Part shown: in pieces, positions 23,037 to 31,286 of the stretch
Position numbering within the stretch: position 1 is the first letter of the stretch
How the letters are laid out: every line of letters begins with the position of its first letter
Assembly (NCBI RefSeq): GCF_900199435.1
Contig: NZ_OAML01000003.1
Coordinates: 1,691,166-1,755,165 of the forward strand
Length of the DNA: 64,000 bases
From: Pygmaiobacter massiliensis
GTDB taxonomy: Bacteria; Bacillota; Clostridia; Oscillospirales; Ruminococcaceae
Direction: 5' to 3'
Notes under the pieces: model-generated
Database searches by the model: none
What the model saw: the letters and a program-made list of their open reading frames with translations, nothing else
What the model was told of the DNA's origin: nothing
Program-made: the position numbers and the translations under genes

Positions 23037-23108
23037 ACTGATTTTCTCCTCGCTTTTGCGGCCGCGCGCTGCCGCTTGACATTTTAGGTCACTTGGACTA
23101 TCCTCATT

Positions 23109-23167
23109 GTACGGGATATCTGGCACCGTTGAAACTGCCAATTTATATTTTTTTTATAGTGCCAGAT
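23109..23167. promoter_or_regulatory. Divergent promoters with a 9-bp inverted repeat
   Basis: ATCTGGCAC (23118-23126) and GTGCCAGAT (23159-23167) are a perfect inverted repeat, with an imperfect extra copy ACTGCCAAT (23134-23142). On the minus strand TTTCAA, a 17-base spacer and TACAAT form a promoter for the ECF gene whose spacer holds one arm. On the plus strand TATAGT (23155-23160) overlaps the other arm. This is a good operator candidate for the MocR-type protein. Confidence 0.6.
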
Positions 23168-23231
23168 TCTGTAGAGCTTTTATCTAGTATCCCACAAAAC
23201 GACCAAAACCAGCAGGAAAGGGAGTAGAAAA

Positions 23232-24620
23232 ATGGATTACCTGGCTCTGAGCTTAGACCCGGAACAAGACCAGCCGCTTTACCAGCAGCTTTACCGTTAC
23301 CTTGCAGAAGAGATTGCGGCAGGGCGGCTACCGGCAGGCGAAAAACTGCCCGCACGCAGGGTGGCGGCACAGGCACTGGGGGTTTCTCGCAATACGGTAG
23401 AAACTGCCTACGCCATGCTTGAGGACGAAGGCTACATTGAAACCAGAGAACGCAGCGGGCAGTATGTTGCGGATGTTTCACCGCTGGTCCCCAGCCGTGA
23501 AATTGCTGTGGTGCCAGATGTGCCCCCCGTGCCAGAAGCGGAATATACTTTTTCCACCCGCAGCATGGACGCAACGCTGTTTCCGGCGCGCACCTGGGCG
23601 CGTATCGAAAAAGAGGTGCTTTATACCGAACCGGAGCTGCTTAACCACGGGCAGCCGCAGGGAGATTTGGCACTGCGCAGTGCAATTGCGCAATATCTGG
23701 CCGGTTCACGGGCGGTACGATGCAGCCCAGAACAAATTGTTGTGGGTGCTGGCATCGAATATTTGCTGGGACTGCTGGCGCGGCTGCTGGGTGGGCGCCT
23801 GGTTGCAACAGAGGACCCCGGCTATGAAAAAACCGCGATTATTCTGCACAATAACGGCACACCTACGGTGCCGGTGCAGGTGGATGGCGGCGGCATGAGC
23901 ATTAGTGCACTGCGCGAAAGCGGGGCGCAGGTAGCCTATGTTACGCCCTCACACCAGTTCCCCACAGGGGTGAGTATGCCGGTAGGCCGCCGTACCGAAC
24001 TGCTTGGCTGGGCAGGCGAAAACCCCGAGCGACTGATTATAGAAGACGACTACGACTCGGAGTTCCGGTTTGACGGACGGCCAATTCCGTCGCTGCAAGG
24101 GCTCGGCGGCAACCGGGTGGTTTATATCAGTACTTTTACCAAAAGCATTGCGCCCAGTATTCGTATTGCTTACATGGTGCTGCCGCCGCAGGTGCTTGCC
24201 GATTACCGTAGGCTGTTTGGCAGCTATTCTTCCACCGTATCTCGTTTTGAGCAACATACCTTGGCGCACTTTTTGGCGCGCGGACATTTTGCGCGCTACC
24301 TTAACCGCGCGCGCAGCGTCTATCGCCGCCGCCGCGATTTGCTCGAAAATGCACTGATTGCTGTATTTGGAGAAGAGCGGCTGGAGTTTGGCGGTACCCA
24401 CACCGGCCTTTATTTTACGGTGCAGTTTCGGCTTGGTAAAACCGAGCAGCAGCTGATAGATGCTGCCGCAAAAGCAGGAGTGCAGGTCAGCGGACTGTCA
24501 CCTTATTACCACTGTTCGCAGTACGCGCCAGGGGCTACTTTGGTGCTTGGCTACGCTTCGATGGACGAAGAAAAGCTAGAGCAGGCAGTGGCAAGGTTAG
24601 GGCGGGCATTTTTAAGCTGA
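23232..24620 (+). CDS. MocR/PdxR-type regulator (GntR HTH plus aminotransferase domain)
   Basis: A 462-residue protein. Residues 1-75 are a GntR winged helix (QPLYQQLYRYLAEEIAAGRL, LGVSRNTVETAYAMLEDEGY). From about residue 110 a class I aminotransferase fold follows, with EDPGYE, EDDYDSEFR and the PLP-lysine segment STFTKSIAPSIRIAY. Such chimeric regulators sense PLP and control vitamin B6 supply or amino acid genes. The gene is divergent from an ECF S component, with an inverted repeat between them, which supports direct control of vitamin uptake. The start follows AAAGGGAG. Confidence 0.92.
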   Translation: MDYLALSLDPEQDQPLYQQLYRYLAEEIAAGRLPAGEKLPARRVAAQALGVSRNTVETAYAMLEDEGYIETRERSGQYVADVSPLVPSREIAVVPDVPPVPEAEYTFSTRSMDATLFPARTWARIEKEVLYTEPELLNHGQPQGDLALRSAIAQYLAGSRAVRCSPEQIVVGAGIEYLLGLLARLLGGRLVATEDPGYEKTAIILHNNGTPTVPVQVDGGGMSISALRESGAQVAYVTPSHQFPTGVSMPVGRRTELLGWAGENPERLIIEDDYDSEFRFDGRPIPSLQGLGGNRVVYISTFTKSIAPSIRIAYMVLPPQVLADYRRLFGSYSSTVSRFEQHTLAHFLARGHFARYLNRARSVYRRRRDLLENALIAVFGEERLEFGGTHTGLYFTVQFRLGKTEQQLIDAAAKAGVQVSGLSPYYHCSQYAPGATLVLGYASMDEEKLEQAVARLGRAFLS

Positions 24621-24672
24621 GCAGCAGGCTGTAAAACAGCGCAGAAGCCTTTTTTCTGCTTTTTAAATGTGC

Positions 24673-24755
24673 TACAATAGTCGCAATACCATCACGCAAC
24701 GCAGGATGCCGCTTAAGCTATAAGGTTTTGCCGATGCCTTTTAGGTGCGTGATGC
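24673..24755 (+). promoter_or_regulatory. TACAAT box and 9-bp-closed leader element
   Basis: TACAAT at 24673-24678 is a likely -10. About a dozen bases on, CATCACGCA (24690-24698) pairs perfectly with TGCGTGATG (24746-24754), closing a 65-base element that holds GCTTAAGC and two GATGCC words. It could be a structured leader of the M20 peptidase gene. No T tract follows, so any control would be translational. Confidence 0.4.
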
Positions 24756-24812
24756 AGATTCGTTAAAAACAAAAAGCAAAGGGCAAGCCCCTTGCGCAGA
24801 GGAGGCAATCGA

Positions 24813-26246
24813 ATGATCGGATGGATTCTTTTGGGACTGGCGGTTTGTTTTGTTGCAGTGCTGCTGGTGCGCACGGCACAGTTTCGGCCCAAAGCACAGC
24901 AAAATGCAGCACCTCAGGCCTGCCCGGTAGATAGAGATACTGCTGTGGCGCATCTGGCAGAAATGGTGAAAATACCGACCGTTTCGAGTCCCGATCCCTC
25001 AAATTTTGACGAAGCGCAGTTTGCTGCGTTTCGTGCACTGTTGCGGCGGCAATACCCCAAGGTGTTTGCCGCATGTACCTACGAAGAGTTTGACCATACC
25101 GAGATGCTGTTCCACTGGAAAGGCGAAACCGCAGAATCGCCGGTGGTGCTGATGGCGCATTACGACGTTGTGCCGGTGGTGCCGGAGCGCTGGGCGCACC
25201 CGCCTTTTTGCGGCGAAGTATTTGACGGTGAGCTTTGGGGCCGCGGTACGCTGGATACCAAGATTACTTTACTGGGTGTGCTGGAAAGTGCAGAGGCGCT
25301 ATTGGCGCAGGGATTTGTGCCGAAACATGACCTTTATTTTGCATTTGCGGGCGATGAAGAGGTTTCCGGCACCGGCGCACCGGCTGCCGTAGAGCTGCTG
25401 CGCAGCCGCGGTGTGACACCCGGCATGGTGCTGGACGAAGGTGGCGCGGTTGTGGACGGCATTTTCCCCGGTGTTACCAGCCCAATTGCGGTAATTGGCA
25501 TTGGCGAAAAAGGTCCGATGAACGTGCAGATTACTGCAAAAAGCACTGGCGGGCATGCCAGCCAGCCGCCCCGGCACAGTGCAGTGGGCATTTTAAGCCG
25601 CGCCATCGTAGCGTGCGAGAACCATCCCTTCCGCGCAGAATTAACAGACCCAATTCGCGCAATGCTTGAAACCGTTGGCCCTCACGCGCCTTTTGGGCTG
25701 CGGCTGGTCTTGGCGAATCTTTGGTGCTTTGGCGGGCTCATCACAGCTGCCAGCCAAAAGCTGGGCGGCGAGCTGAATGCAATGATGCGCACCACGATGG
25801 CTTTTACGATGGCGGAAGGATCGAAGCAGGCCAACGTGCTGCCCAACGAGGCAAAAGCTACTGTGAATCTGCGGCTGATTAACTCCACTACAACCGAAGA
25901 TGCGCTGGCTCACCTTACCCGTGTCATCAATGACCCTGATGTGGAAGTAAAGATGCTCGAAGGCATGAATGCTTCGCCCTATGCCGATACTGCCAGCGTG
26001 GAATACAGGCTGCTGGCCGAAGCGGTGGCTGAAACATGGCAAGGCTGCATTGTTTCGCCGTATCTGATGATTGCCTGTTCGGATTCTCGCCATTTTTCTA
26101 AAATCTGCAACAACGTGTTTAAATTTTCGGCCATGCAACTTTCAAAAGCACAGCGTGCCTTAATACATAATGATAACGAGCGTATCCCTGTAACCGAAAT
26201 TGGTAAAACAGTCGAATTTTTTACGAGATTGCTCCAAAAACTTTGA
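24813..26246 (+). CDS. M20 family metallopeptidase, membrane-anchored
   Basis: A 477-residue protein with an N-terminal membrane helix (about 2-20) and then a full M20 carboxypeptidase fold. Zinc and catalytic motifs are LMAHYDVVPV (His and the Asp two residues on), GRGTLDTK and GDEEVSGTG (general base Glu). A dimerisation lid and C-terminal SDSRHF complete the site. The PM20D1-like size suggests cleavage of N-acyl amino acids or dipeptides at the membrane. AGAGGAGG sits six bases before the ATG. Confidence 0.9.
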   Translation: MIGWILLGLAVCFVAVLLVRTAQFRPKAQQNAAPQACPVDRDTAVAHLAEMVKIPTVSSPDPSNFDEAQFAAFRALLRRQYPKVFAACTYEEFDHTEMLFHWKGETAESPVVLMAHYDVVPVVPERWAHPPFCGEVFDGELWGRGTLDTKITLLGVLESAEALLAQGFVPKHDLYFAFAGDEEVSGTGAPAAVELLRSRGVTPGMVLDEGGAVVDGIFPGVTSPIAVIGIGEKGPMNVQITAKSTGGHASQPPRHSAVGILSRAIVACENHPFRAELTDPIRAMLETVGPHAPFGLRLVLANLWCFGGLITAASQKLGGELNAMMRTTMAFTMAEGSKQANVLPNEAKATVNLRLINSTTTEDALAHLTRVINDPDVEVKMLEGMNASPYADTASVEYRLLAEAVAETWQGCIVSPYLMIACSDSRHFSKICNNVFKFSAMQLSKAQRALIHNDNERIPVTEIGKTVEFFTRLLQKL

Positions 26247-26260
26247 ATGCCCTTTCCGCG

Positions 26261-26290
26261 AAAAGCCACCCAAGCCGGGTGGCTTTTGTG
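26261..26290 (+). terminator. Terminator after M20 gene
   Basis: AAAAGCCACCC pairs with GGGTGGCTTTT around an AAGCC loop. Confidence 0.9.
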
Positions 26291-26352
26291 CTATAATAAC
26301 CGCATAAGCAAAACTTGAACGTCAGCGCAGTATCTAAAAGAGGTGAGTGGAC

Positions 26353-26661
26353 ATGCCGTCAGAGTTCAGTGTTAAAATTTATGAAATTGTAAAACAGATA
26401 CCCCAAGGCTGTGTGGCAAGTTACGGGCAGGTGGCTGCACTTGCAGGTAACCCGCGCGGTGCCCGTGGGGTTGGCTTTGCCCTGCACCGAAACCCGGAGC
26501 CGGGTGTCATACCCTGCCACCGTGTGGTGTTTGTGGATGGCGGGGTTGCGCCCGGTTTTGCATTTGGCGGCCCGGATGCGCAGCGCCGCCTGTTAGAGGC
26601 GGAGGGTGTTGTTTTTTTACCGGATGGCAAAGTGGACATGCAGCGCTGCCGCTGGCTGTAA
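26353..26661 (+). CDS. MGMT-type methyltransferase, DNA-binding domain only
   Basis: A 102-residue protein corresponding to the C-terminal domain of O6-alkylguanine-DNA alkyltransferases. It has the helix-turn-helix SYGQVAALAG, RGAR near the Arg finger, and the active-site PCHRV with Cys55. The N-terminal domain is absent, as in the alkyltransferase-like proteins, but unlike those it keeps the reactive Cys. It probably repairs or flags alkylated guanine. ATG 26353 follows AGAGGTGA. It is the first gene of a three-gene run with the GNAT and YbaK-like proteins. Confidence 0.88.
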   Translation: MPSEFSVKIYEIVKQIPQGCVASYGQVAALAGNPRGARGVGFALHRNPEPGVIPCHRVVFVDGGVAPGFAFGGPDAQRRLLEAEGVVFLPDGKVDMQRCRWL

Positions 26662-26688
26662 CCTGAAACGAAAGGAAGTGCAGAGCCG

Positions 26689-27258
26689 ATGTTTCGACTT
26701 GCTGAAAAAAAGGATGCTGCAGCGCTGCTTGCGGTGTATGCCCCATATGTAGAAAATACTGTGGTCAGCTTTGAGTACACGCCGCCTACGGCAGAAGAAT
26801 TTGCTGCACGCATTGCAGAGCTGGAGGGCCACCTGCCCTGGATTATCGCTGAGCACCAAGGTAAGGTGCTCGGCTATGTATGCGCACACCCATATGCCTC
26901 CCGCGAAGCATATCAGTGGAGCATTGAAACCTCGATTTATTTGTCGCCCGAAGTGCAGCGGCTTGGTGTGGGGCGCAGATTGTATGACGCACTGTTTGAG
27001 CTGCTGGCTTTGCAGGGCTATACCGATGCGTGGGCAATAATTTCTCAGCCAAATCCCGGCAGCGAGGCGTTCCACAAAGCGTATGGCTTTGCTTTTTGTG
27101 GTGAATTGGCGCATATTGGATATAAACAGGGGCAATGGCTGGGTGTTACCAACTGGCATAAAAGTGTTATTCCGGGTGATGCGCCTCCGCAGCCGCTGCG
27201 CCGCTTAGGGGAACTCAATCCGGCGCAGATTTCTGGAATTTTGGCACGGCACGCATAA
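26689..27258 (+). CDS. GNAT acetyltransferase, phosphinothricin-type
   Basis: A 189-residue GNAT enzyme close to the PAT family, which acetylates phosphinothricin or methionine sulfone-like amines. Motifs are IAEHQGKVLGYVCAHPY, ETSIYLSPEVQRLGVGRRLY (acetyl-CoA loop), NPGSEAFHKAYGF and WHKSVIPG. It lies 27 bases after the MGMT-like gene with AAAGGAAG before the ATG. The natural substrate is unknown. Confidence 0.9.
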   Translation: MFRLAEKKDAAALLAVYAPYVENTVVSFEYTPPTAEEFAARIAELEGHLPWIIAEHQGKVLGYVCAHPYASREAYQWSIETSIYLSPEVQRLGVGRRLYDALFELLALQGYTDAWAIISQPNPGSEAFHKAYGFAFCGELAHIGYKQGQWLGVTNWHKSVIPGDAPPQPLRRLGELNPAQISGILARHA

Positions 27259-27300
27259 GCGTGTGAAAAGCACAGGTCGGCAAAGAAAGGATTTTTTTCT

Positions 27301-27789
27301 ATGGCAAAAAAAGAAGAAAAAACAAATGTAATGCGGTTGCTGGATAAAGAAAAAATCGCTTACACTGCACACGAATATGACCACAGCGACGGAGCCATTG
27401 ATGGGGTGGCAGTGGCCCAAAAATTAGGCCAGGACCCGGCGCAGGTTTTTAAAACGTTGGTCACTCGCGGGGCATCGGGCAGCTTTTTTGTCTTTTGCAT
27501 CCCGGTTGCAAAAGAGCTGGATTTGAAAAAAGCGGCAAAGTCCGTAAAAGAGAAGTCGGTCGCAATGATACATGTTGCAGAAATCAACCAGATTACCGGA
27601 TATATCCGTGGCGGTTGCAGCCCGCTTGGCATGAAAAAGCGATTTATCACCGTGTTTGATGAATCGGTACTGGGGCATACTTCTGTCATGGTATCCGCCG
27701 GTAAAATCGGCTATCAGGTAGAGGCTGCGCCGAAAGATTTGATGCGCCTTTGCAATGCAACCGCAGCACCGCTGACGATGGCCGAGTAA
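27301..27789 (+). CDS. ybaK: Cys-tRNA(Pro)/Cys deacylase (YbaK/EbsC family)
   Basis: A 162-residue YbaK-type editing protein. It hydrolyses Cys mischarged onto tRNA-Pro in trans. Family features are VFKTLVTRG with the catalytic Lys, GYIRGGCSPLGMKKRF and FDESVLGHTSVMVSAG. It lies 42 bases after the acetyltransferase with AAAGGA upstream. Length and sequence are normal for the family. Confidence 0.9.
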   Translation: MAKKEEKTNVMRLLDKEKIAYTAHEYDHSDGAIDGVAVAQKLGQDPAQVFKTLVTRGASGSFFVFCIPVAKELDLKKAAKSVKEKSVAMIHVAEINQITGYIRGGCSPLGMKKRFITVFDESVLGHTSVMVSAGKIGYQVEAAPKDLMRLCNATAAPLTMAE

Positions 27790-27845
27790 AATACGACAAA
27801 AAATACCTGTCTCAATTAAGTGAAATGCCAAAAAAAATTTGGTAC

Positions 27846-27874
27846 TTGCGCTTGGGCAGTTCCTATGTTACAAT
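27846..27874 (+). promoter_or_regulatory. Promoter upstream of the purine-riboswitch-like leader
   Basis: TTGCGC (27846-27851), a 17-base spacer and TACAAT (27869-27874). Transcription would start near 27881, just before the aptamer. Confidence 0.75.
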
Positions 27875-27890
27875 ACAAAATCGTGTGATT

Positions 27891-27958
27891 GATTATATAA
27901 ATTCACAATATGGGTGAATGTTTCCTACCAGCTGCCGGAAAAACAGTTGACTATAATC
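27891..27958 (+). promoter_or_regulatory. Purine-riboswitch-like aptamer, guanine-type with variant core
   Basis: All three helices of the purine family are present. P1 is GATTATA/TATAATC (27891-27897, 27952-27958). P2 is ATTCAC/GTGAAT around the loop AATATGG (27901-27919), whose terminal GG matches the conserved L2. P3 is AGCTG/CAGTT (27930-27934, 27944-27948). J3/1 reads GACTATA, with the C that marks guanine rather than adenine binding. Two departures are clear: J2/3 reads TTTCCTACC instead of TTTCTACC, one base longer, and L3 is CCGGAAAAA instead of CCGTAAA. Since J2/3 lines the ligand pocket, the ligand may differ from guanine. Downstream, CCGGCAG (27993-27999) followed by TTTTT can pair with CTGCCGG of P3, giving a terminator that the folded aptamer would block. 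Confidence 0.8.
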
Positions 27959-28064
27959 CTCCTAACAAGGGGAAAGTATAGGCAAAGTTGTACCGGCAGT
28001 TTTTGCGTCTGGCAGGTGCGTTTTATCCAGTTATCGCAATTTTGAAAGTGAGGTTGTCCAAAAG

Positions 28065-29450
28065 ATGAAAAAAGACATCGTGATCGTAGGCGCGGGCCCG
28101 GCGGGTATTTTCACCGCGCTCGAAATGCTGCGCCTTGGCAGCAAAAAAAGCATTCTGATCGTGGAAAAAGGCCAGGCAATTGAAAACCGCCGCTGCCCAA
28201 AAACCAAAACCAAAAAATGCGTTGGATGCACCCCCTGCCATATTACCACCGGATTTTCCGGCGCAGGCGCATTTTCAGACGGCAAACTCTCGCTCAGCTA
28301 CGAAGTAGGCGGCGATCTGCCCAGCCTGATTGGCGCAGATAGTGCGCAGGAAACCATTGATTATGCTGACAGCATCTACCTTGAGTTTGGTGCAGATACC
28401 CACGTAGAGGGCGTTTCTGACGACGAAGAGGTCAAACATATCCGTAAGCGCGCCATTCAAGCTGGCTTAAAGCTGGTCGATTGCCCTATTCGTCACCTCG
28501 GCACGGAAAAAGCACAAGAGATTTACCTCGCTATTGAGCAGCATCTGCTTGCAAACGGCGTAGAAATTTTGTTTGGCTACGAGTGTGTGGATTTGATTCT
28601 CGACGGCGACCGCTGCACCGGTGTTACCGTTACCGACGGTCGCAAAGACGAAACAATTGAAGCCGGCAGCACGGTAATTGCAACCGGCCGCCGCGGGGCA
28701 GACTGGCTTGAAAAAGTTTGCGCCAAGCACGACATTGCACACGAACCCGGCACCGTGGATATCGGTGTGCGTGTGGAAGTGCGCAACGAAGTGATGGAGC
28801 AAGTCAACAATGTATTGTACGAATCCAAGCTGATTGGTTATCCGAAACCGTTCAAAAATAAAGTGCGTACCTTCTGCCAAAACCCCGGTGGTTTCGTCAG
28901 CCAGGAAAACTATGACAACGACCTCGCCGTGGTGAACGGGCACTCTTATAAGGAGCTGAAATCCAACAATACCAACCTTGCAATTCTTTGCTCGCACAAT
29001 TTTAACGAGCCGTTTAATCAGCCGATTGCTTACGCGCAAAAGGTAGGCGAGCTGACCAATATGCTCGGCGCAGGGCATATTCTTGTACAGCGCTACGGCG
29101 ATATTCTCGATGGCAAGCGCACCTGGCAAAAAGAGCTGGACCGCTCCAACCTGAAACCGACCCTGCCGGATGCAATTGCAGGCGATATCACCGCCGCCAT
29201 GCCTTACCGCGCTATGGTCAACATCATTAACTTTATCGCGGCAGTTGACCATGTGGTACCCGGTTTTGCTTCGATTGAAACGCTACTCTATTCACCTGAG
29301 CTGAAGTTTTACAGCAACCGTGTAAAAATGGATGAAAAGTTCAATACCAACGTTGCCGGTCTGCACTGCCTCGGCGATTCCAGCGGCTGGACTCGCGGCC
29401 TGATGATGGCCTCTGCCATGGGCGTGCTGATGGGACGAGAGCTGGTATAG
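28065..29450 (+). CDS. FAD-dependent protein, COG2509 type
   Basis: A 461-residue flavoprotein. The Rossmann FAD motif GAGPAGIFTALEML starts at residue 8, followed by a Cys cluster CPKTKTKKCVGCTPC and the family stretch TTGFSGAGAFSDGKLSL. ATGRRGADWLE and, near the end, GLHCLGDSSGWTRGLMMASA complete the FAD site. COG2509 proteins are common in anaerobes and uncharacterised; the Cys cluster suggests an Fe-S or thiol function. The gene is controlled by its own promoter and a variant purine-type aptamer, which hints at a link to purine or nucleoside-derived ligands. Confidence 0.88.
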   Translation: MKKDIVIVGAGPAGIFTALEMLRLGSKKSILIVEKGQAIENRRCPKTKTKKCVGCTPCHITTGFSGAGAFSDGKLSLSYEVGGDLPSLIGADSAQETIDYADSIYLEFGADTHVEGVSDDEEVKHIRKRAIQAGLKLVDCPIRHLGTEKAQEIYLAIEQHLLANGVEILFGYECVDLILDGDRCTGVTVTDGRKDETIEAGSTVIATGRRGADWLEKVCAKHDIAHEPGTVDIGVRVEVRNEVMEQVNNVLYESKLIGYPKPFKNKVRTFCQNPGGFVSQENYDNDLAVVNGHSYKELKSNNTNLAILCSHNFNEPFNQPIAYAQKVGELTNMLGAGHILVQRYGDILDGKRTWQKELDRSNLKPTLPDAIAGDITAAMPYRAMVNIINFIAAVDHVVPGFASIETLLYSPELKFYSNRVKMDEKFNTNVAGLHCLGDSSGWTRGLMMASAMGVLMGRELV

Positions 29451-29472
29451 CAAAGTTTACTGTATTTTAATA

Positions 29473-29526
29473 AAAAGCAAGAGCTGCAAGCCACTGGAAA
29501 CAGTGATACTTGCAGCTCTTGCTTTT
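29473..29526. terminator. Perfect bidirectional terminator
   Basis: An 18-bp perfect stem (29473-29490 with 29509-29526), beginning AAAAGCAAGAGCTGC, around an 18-base loop. Confidence 0.93.
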
Positions 29527-29761
29527 GAGGGAAGGTATTTACACCACCCGCCATAAGGAATAAAACAGCTTGAAGGAAAACCATGTGGTGTATAAGCTAA
29601 ATAGATGAGTGTATTGAAATAATTAAAAATGAAAAATAATATTTCAAAATATTGACAAGCATGTAAAGGAAAAATTACAATGAAGCTAATGAAACAGTTC
29701 TGCAATAATTGAGTTGTTATTAAAAGGCTAGTAGCTCTCGGGTATTTGTTAAGGATTGTGT
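29527..29761 (+). promoter_or_regulatory. AT-rich leader with promoter at 29652-29681
   Basis: TTGACA (29652-29657), an 18-base spacer and TACAAT (29676-29681) form a good promoter. The rest is AT-rich without a supported gene. The nearest downstream genes are two small membrane proteins. Confidence 0.55.
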
Positions 29762-29944
29762 ATGTTTTCATTGCTGGTCTTTGCAGCAAATTACACACAG
29801 CTTTCTGAAAATATACTTATTTTTACAACAATGCCAAAATGCGAGACTATCTTTGTACCAGACGAATTTATTATAATGGAAAAGCCCCCAGCAGACAAAA
29901 AACCAAGCGTCCTATCGTTACTTATTCTTTTTACTAAAAAGTGA
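29762..29944 (+). CDS. Possible small protein of 60 residues
   Basis: The ATG at 29762 has AAGGA six bases upstream and the frame stays open to a TGA that overlaps the ribosome site of the next small gene. The protein starts with a short hydrophobic stretch (MFSLLVFAANY) and ends with LLILFTKK. It has no recognisable family. The promoter at 29652 and the tight spacing to the next gene support it, but codon use gives no strong signal. Confidence 0.4.
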   Translation: MFSLLVFAANYTQLSENILIFTTMPKCETIFVPDEFIIMEKPPADKKPSVLSLLILFTKK

Positions 29945-29955
29945 GGTGTTGTCTT

Positions 29956-30144
29956 TTGAAGAAAAAAATATGGATTGGATTAACCCTTTGTATCGTTGGG
30001 ATAATGATACTATTATTTTTGGTGAAAAGTTTTTTTATACCGCAAGGCATTGACGCCACTTTGTTACTGATCATGGCGGGCACTGGCGTTTTTTCAGTAG
30101 GCGGTACTTTACTGGTGCAAGGAATGACACAAAAACAAAAGTGA
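29956..30144 (+). CDS. Small two-helix membrane protein
   Basis: A 62-residue protein that starts at TTG 29956, with GTGAGGTG seven bases upstream. It has two membrane segments (about 4-25 and 36-55) joined by a short loop, with basic residues at both ends (KKK, KQK), so both termini are probably cytoplasmic. No family is recognised. It is followed by a terminator and may share a transcript with the preceding small frame. Confidence 0.6.
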   Translation: MKKKIWIGLTLCIVGIMILLFLVKSFFIPQGIDATLLLIMAGTGVFSVGGTLLVQGMTQKQK

Positions 30145-30192
30145 CACTCAATATAATCGCAGAACAGTGGAAACAGATTGCCACAAATAAAA

Positions 30193-30236
30193 GGAATTGC
30201 CCGGCGTTGGTATTTACCAAGTCGGGCAATTTTTAT
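30193..30236 (+). terminator. Terminator after small membrane gene
   Basis: AATTGCCCG pairs with CGGGCAATT; an inner TTGGTA/TACCAA stem fills the loop; TTTTATT follows. It may also serve the converging plsC-like gene. Confidence 0.88.
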
Positions 30237-30251
30237 TAAAAAAGCAAAGGG

Positions 30252-30977
30252 TTAATGCGGCATTTCCGCAAGCCCCTCTCGTACCTTTTGCTCTGCAAGC
30301 GCAGGCAGGGCACGCCAGTCTTCGCGGGCATAGCCCTCGGTTTCAATGGCAGGCAAGACTTTGAGTGCAATTTTTGCGGGGCGAATCCAATAGCCGTTAC
30401 GCTCCATCAAATTTTCAGTGCCGCTGATGCAGCACGGAACCACAGCAACCTTGTTTTTTTGCGCAATTTTAAACGCGCCACCTTTAAACTCGCCCAGCTC
30501 GCTGGTTTTGCTGCGAGTGCCTTCCGGGAAAATGACCATCGAGTAACCCTGAGATACCCAGTCAGCTGCTTCTCCAAGTGCAGCAACCGAAGCGCGCGGG
30601 TTTTCACGATCGATGAAAACACAATGCAGCTCTTCCATCCAGCCTCGAATGAGCGGAATTTTTTTAATCTCTTTTTTCGCTACCAGCGGTTTGGTGTCGT
30701 TGCCGAGATATCCCAGCATCAGCGGAATATCAAAATAGCCCAGGTGGTTTGCCACATAAACAGCGGGGCCTTCCGGCAGGTTTTCCAGGCCCTCCACTGT
30801 TACCTGCGCACCGGCAAGCCGAATCAGCCGACGTGCCCAGTTGCCCACCACTTTGCGGGTTAACCGGTCGTGCTTTTCTCGCTCGCCTTTACGTCCGAGG
30901 TATCGCGTGTACACGAAAATCGGAAAGATAACAATCAGATAAAGCCAAAAGTAAATAAACCAGAGAATTGTGCGCAT
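30252..30977 (-). CDS. plsC: 1-acyl-glycerol-3-phosphate acyltransferase (PlsC-like)
   Basis: A 241-residue acyltransferase with an N-terminal membrane helix. The catalytic NHLGYFD (HX4D) and the substrate-binding FPEGTRSK are intact and correctly spaced. It makes phosphatidic acid from lysophosphatidic acid at the inner membrane. It is a single gene on the minus strand. The ATG at 30977 follows AAGGCGG. Confidence 0.9.
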   Translation of the reverse strand: MRTILWFIYFWLYLIVIFPIFVYTRYLGRKGEREKHDRLTRKVVGNWARRLIRLAGAQVTVEGLENLPEGPAVYVANHLGYFDIPLMLGYLGNDTKPLVAKKEIKKIPLIRGWMEELHCVFIDRENPRASVAALGEAADWVSQGYSMVIFPEGTRSKTSELGEFKGGAFKIAQKNKVAVVPCCISGTENLMERNGYWIRPAKIALKVLPAIETEGYAREDWRALPALAEQKVREGLAEMPH

Positions 30978-31286
30978 AAAGTTGGACCGCCTTAAAACTT
31001 ATTTTTGTGGTCTGCACTATCCGCAAAGCACGCCGAAGTGCAAAAGAATGACCTTTTGATGAGCGACACCAAAAATGAAAACCAATCGTTTCAGCACTTT
31101 TTCAACGCGAGAAGAGATGCAGCTTACTTGAAAAGTGCGCTTTTATCGCGGAACAGTAAGCGGAAAAGGGGATACGCCTTCTGCCACTGGCACTAAAATG
31201 TTGCAGTATCGCTCTAGCTATTTTAACATGTTCTGCGTTATAATCATAGCAGAAAAGAAAAACTTACGCAGATGGAGGCGAAAATA
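30978..31286. other. Intergenic region between divergent genes
   Basis: No gene or strong hairpin is visible. A TATAAT near 31240 could serve the rightward VOC gene, but no matching -35 was found. Confidence 0.25.

Noticed and set aside
26353-26661. MGMT-like gene as a truncated pseudogene
   Set aside because: A good start and ribosome site, the intact PCHRV site and full-length C-terminal domain argue for a genuine single-domain protein.
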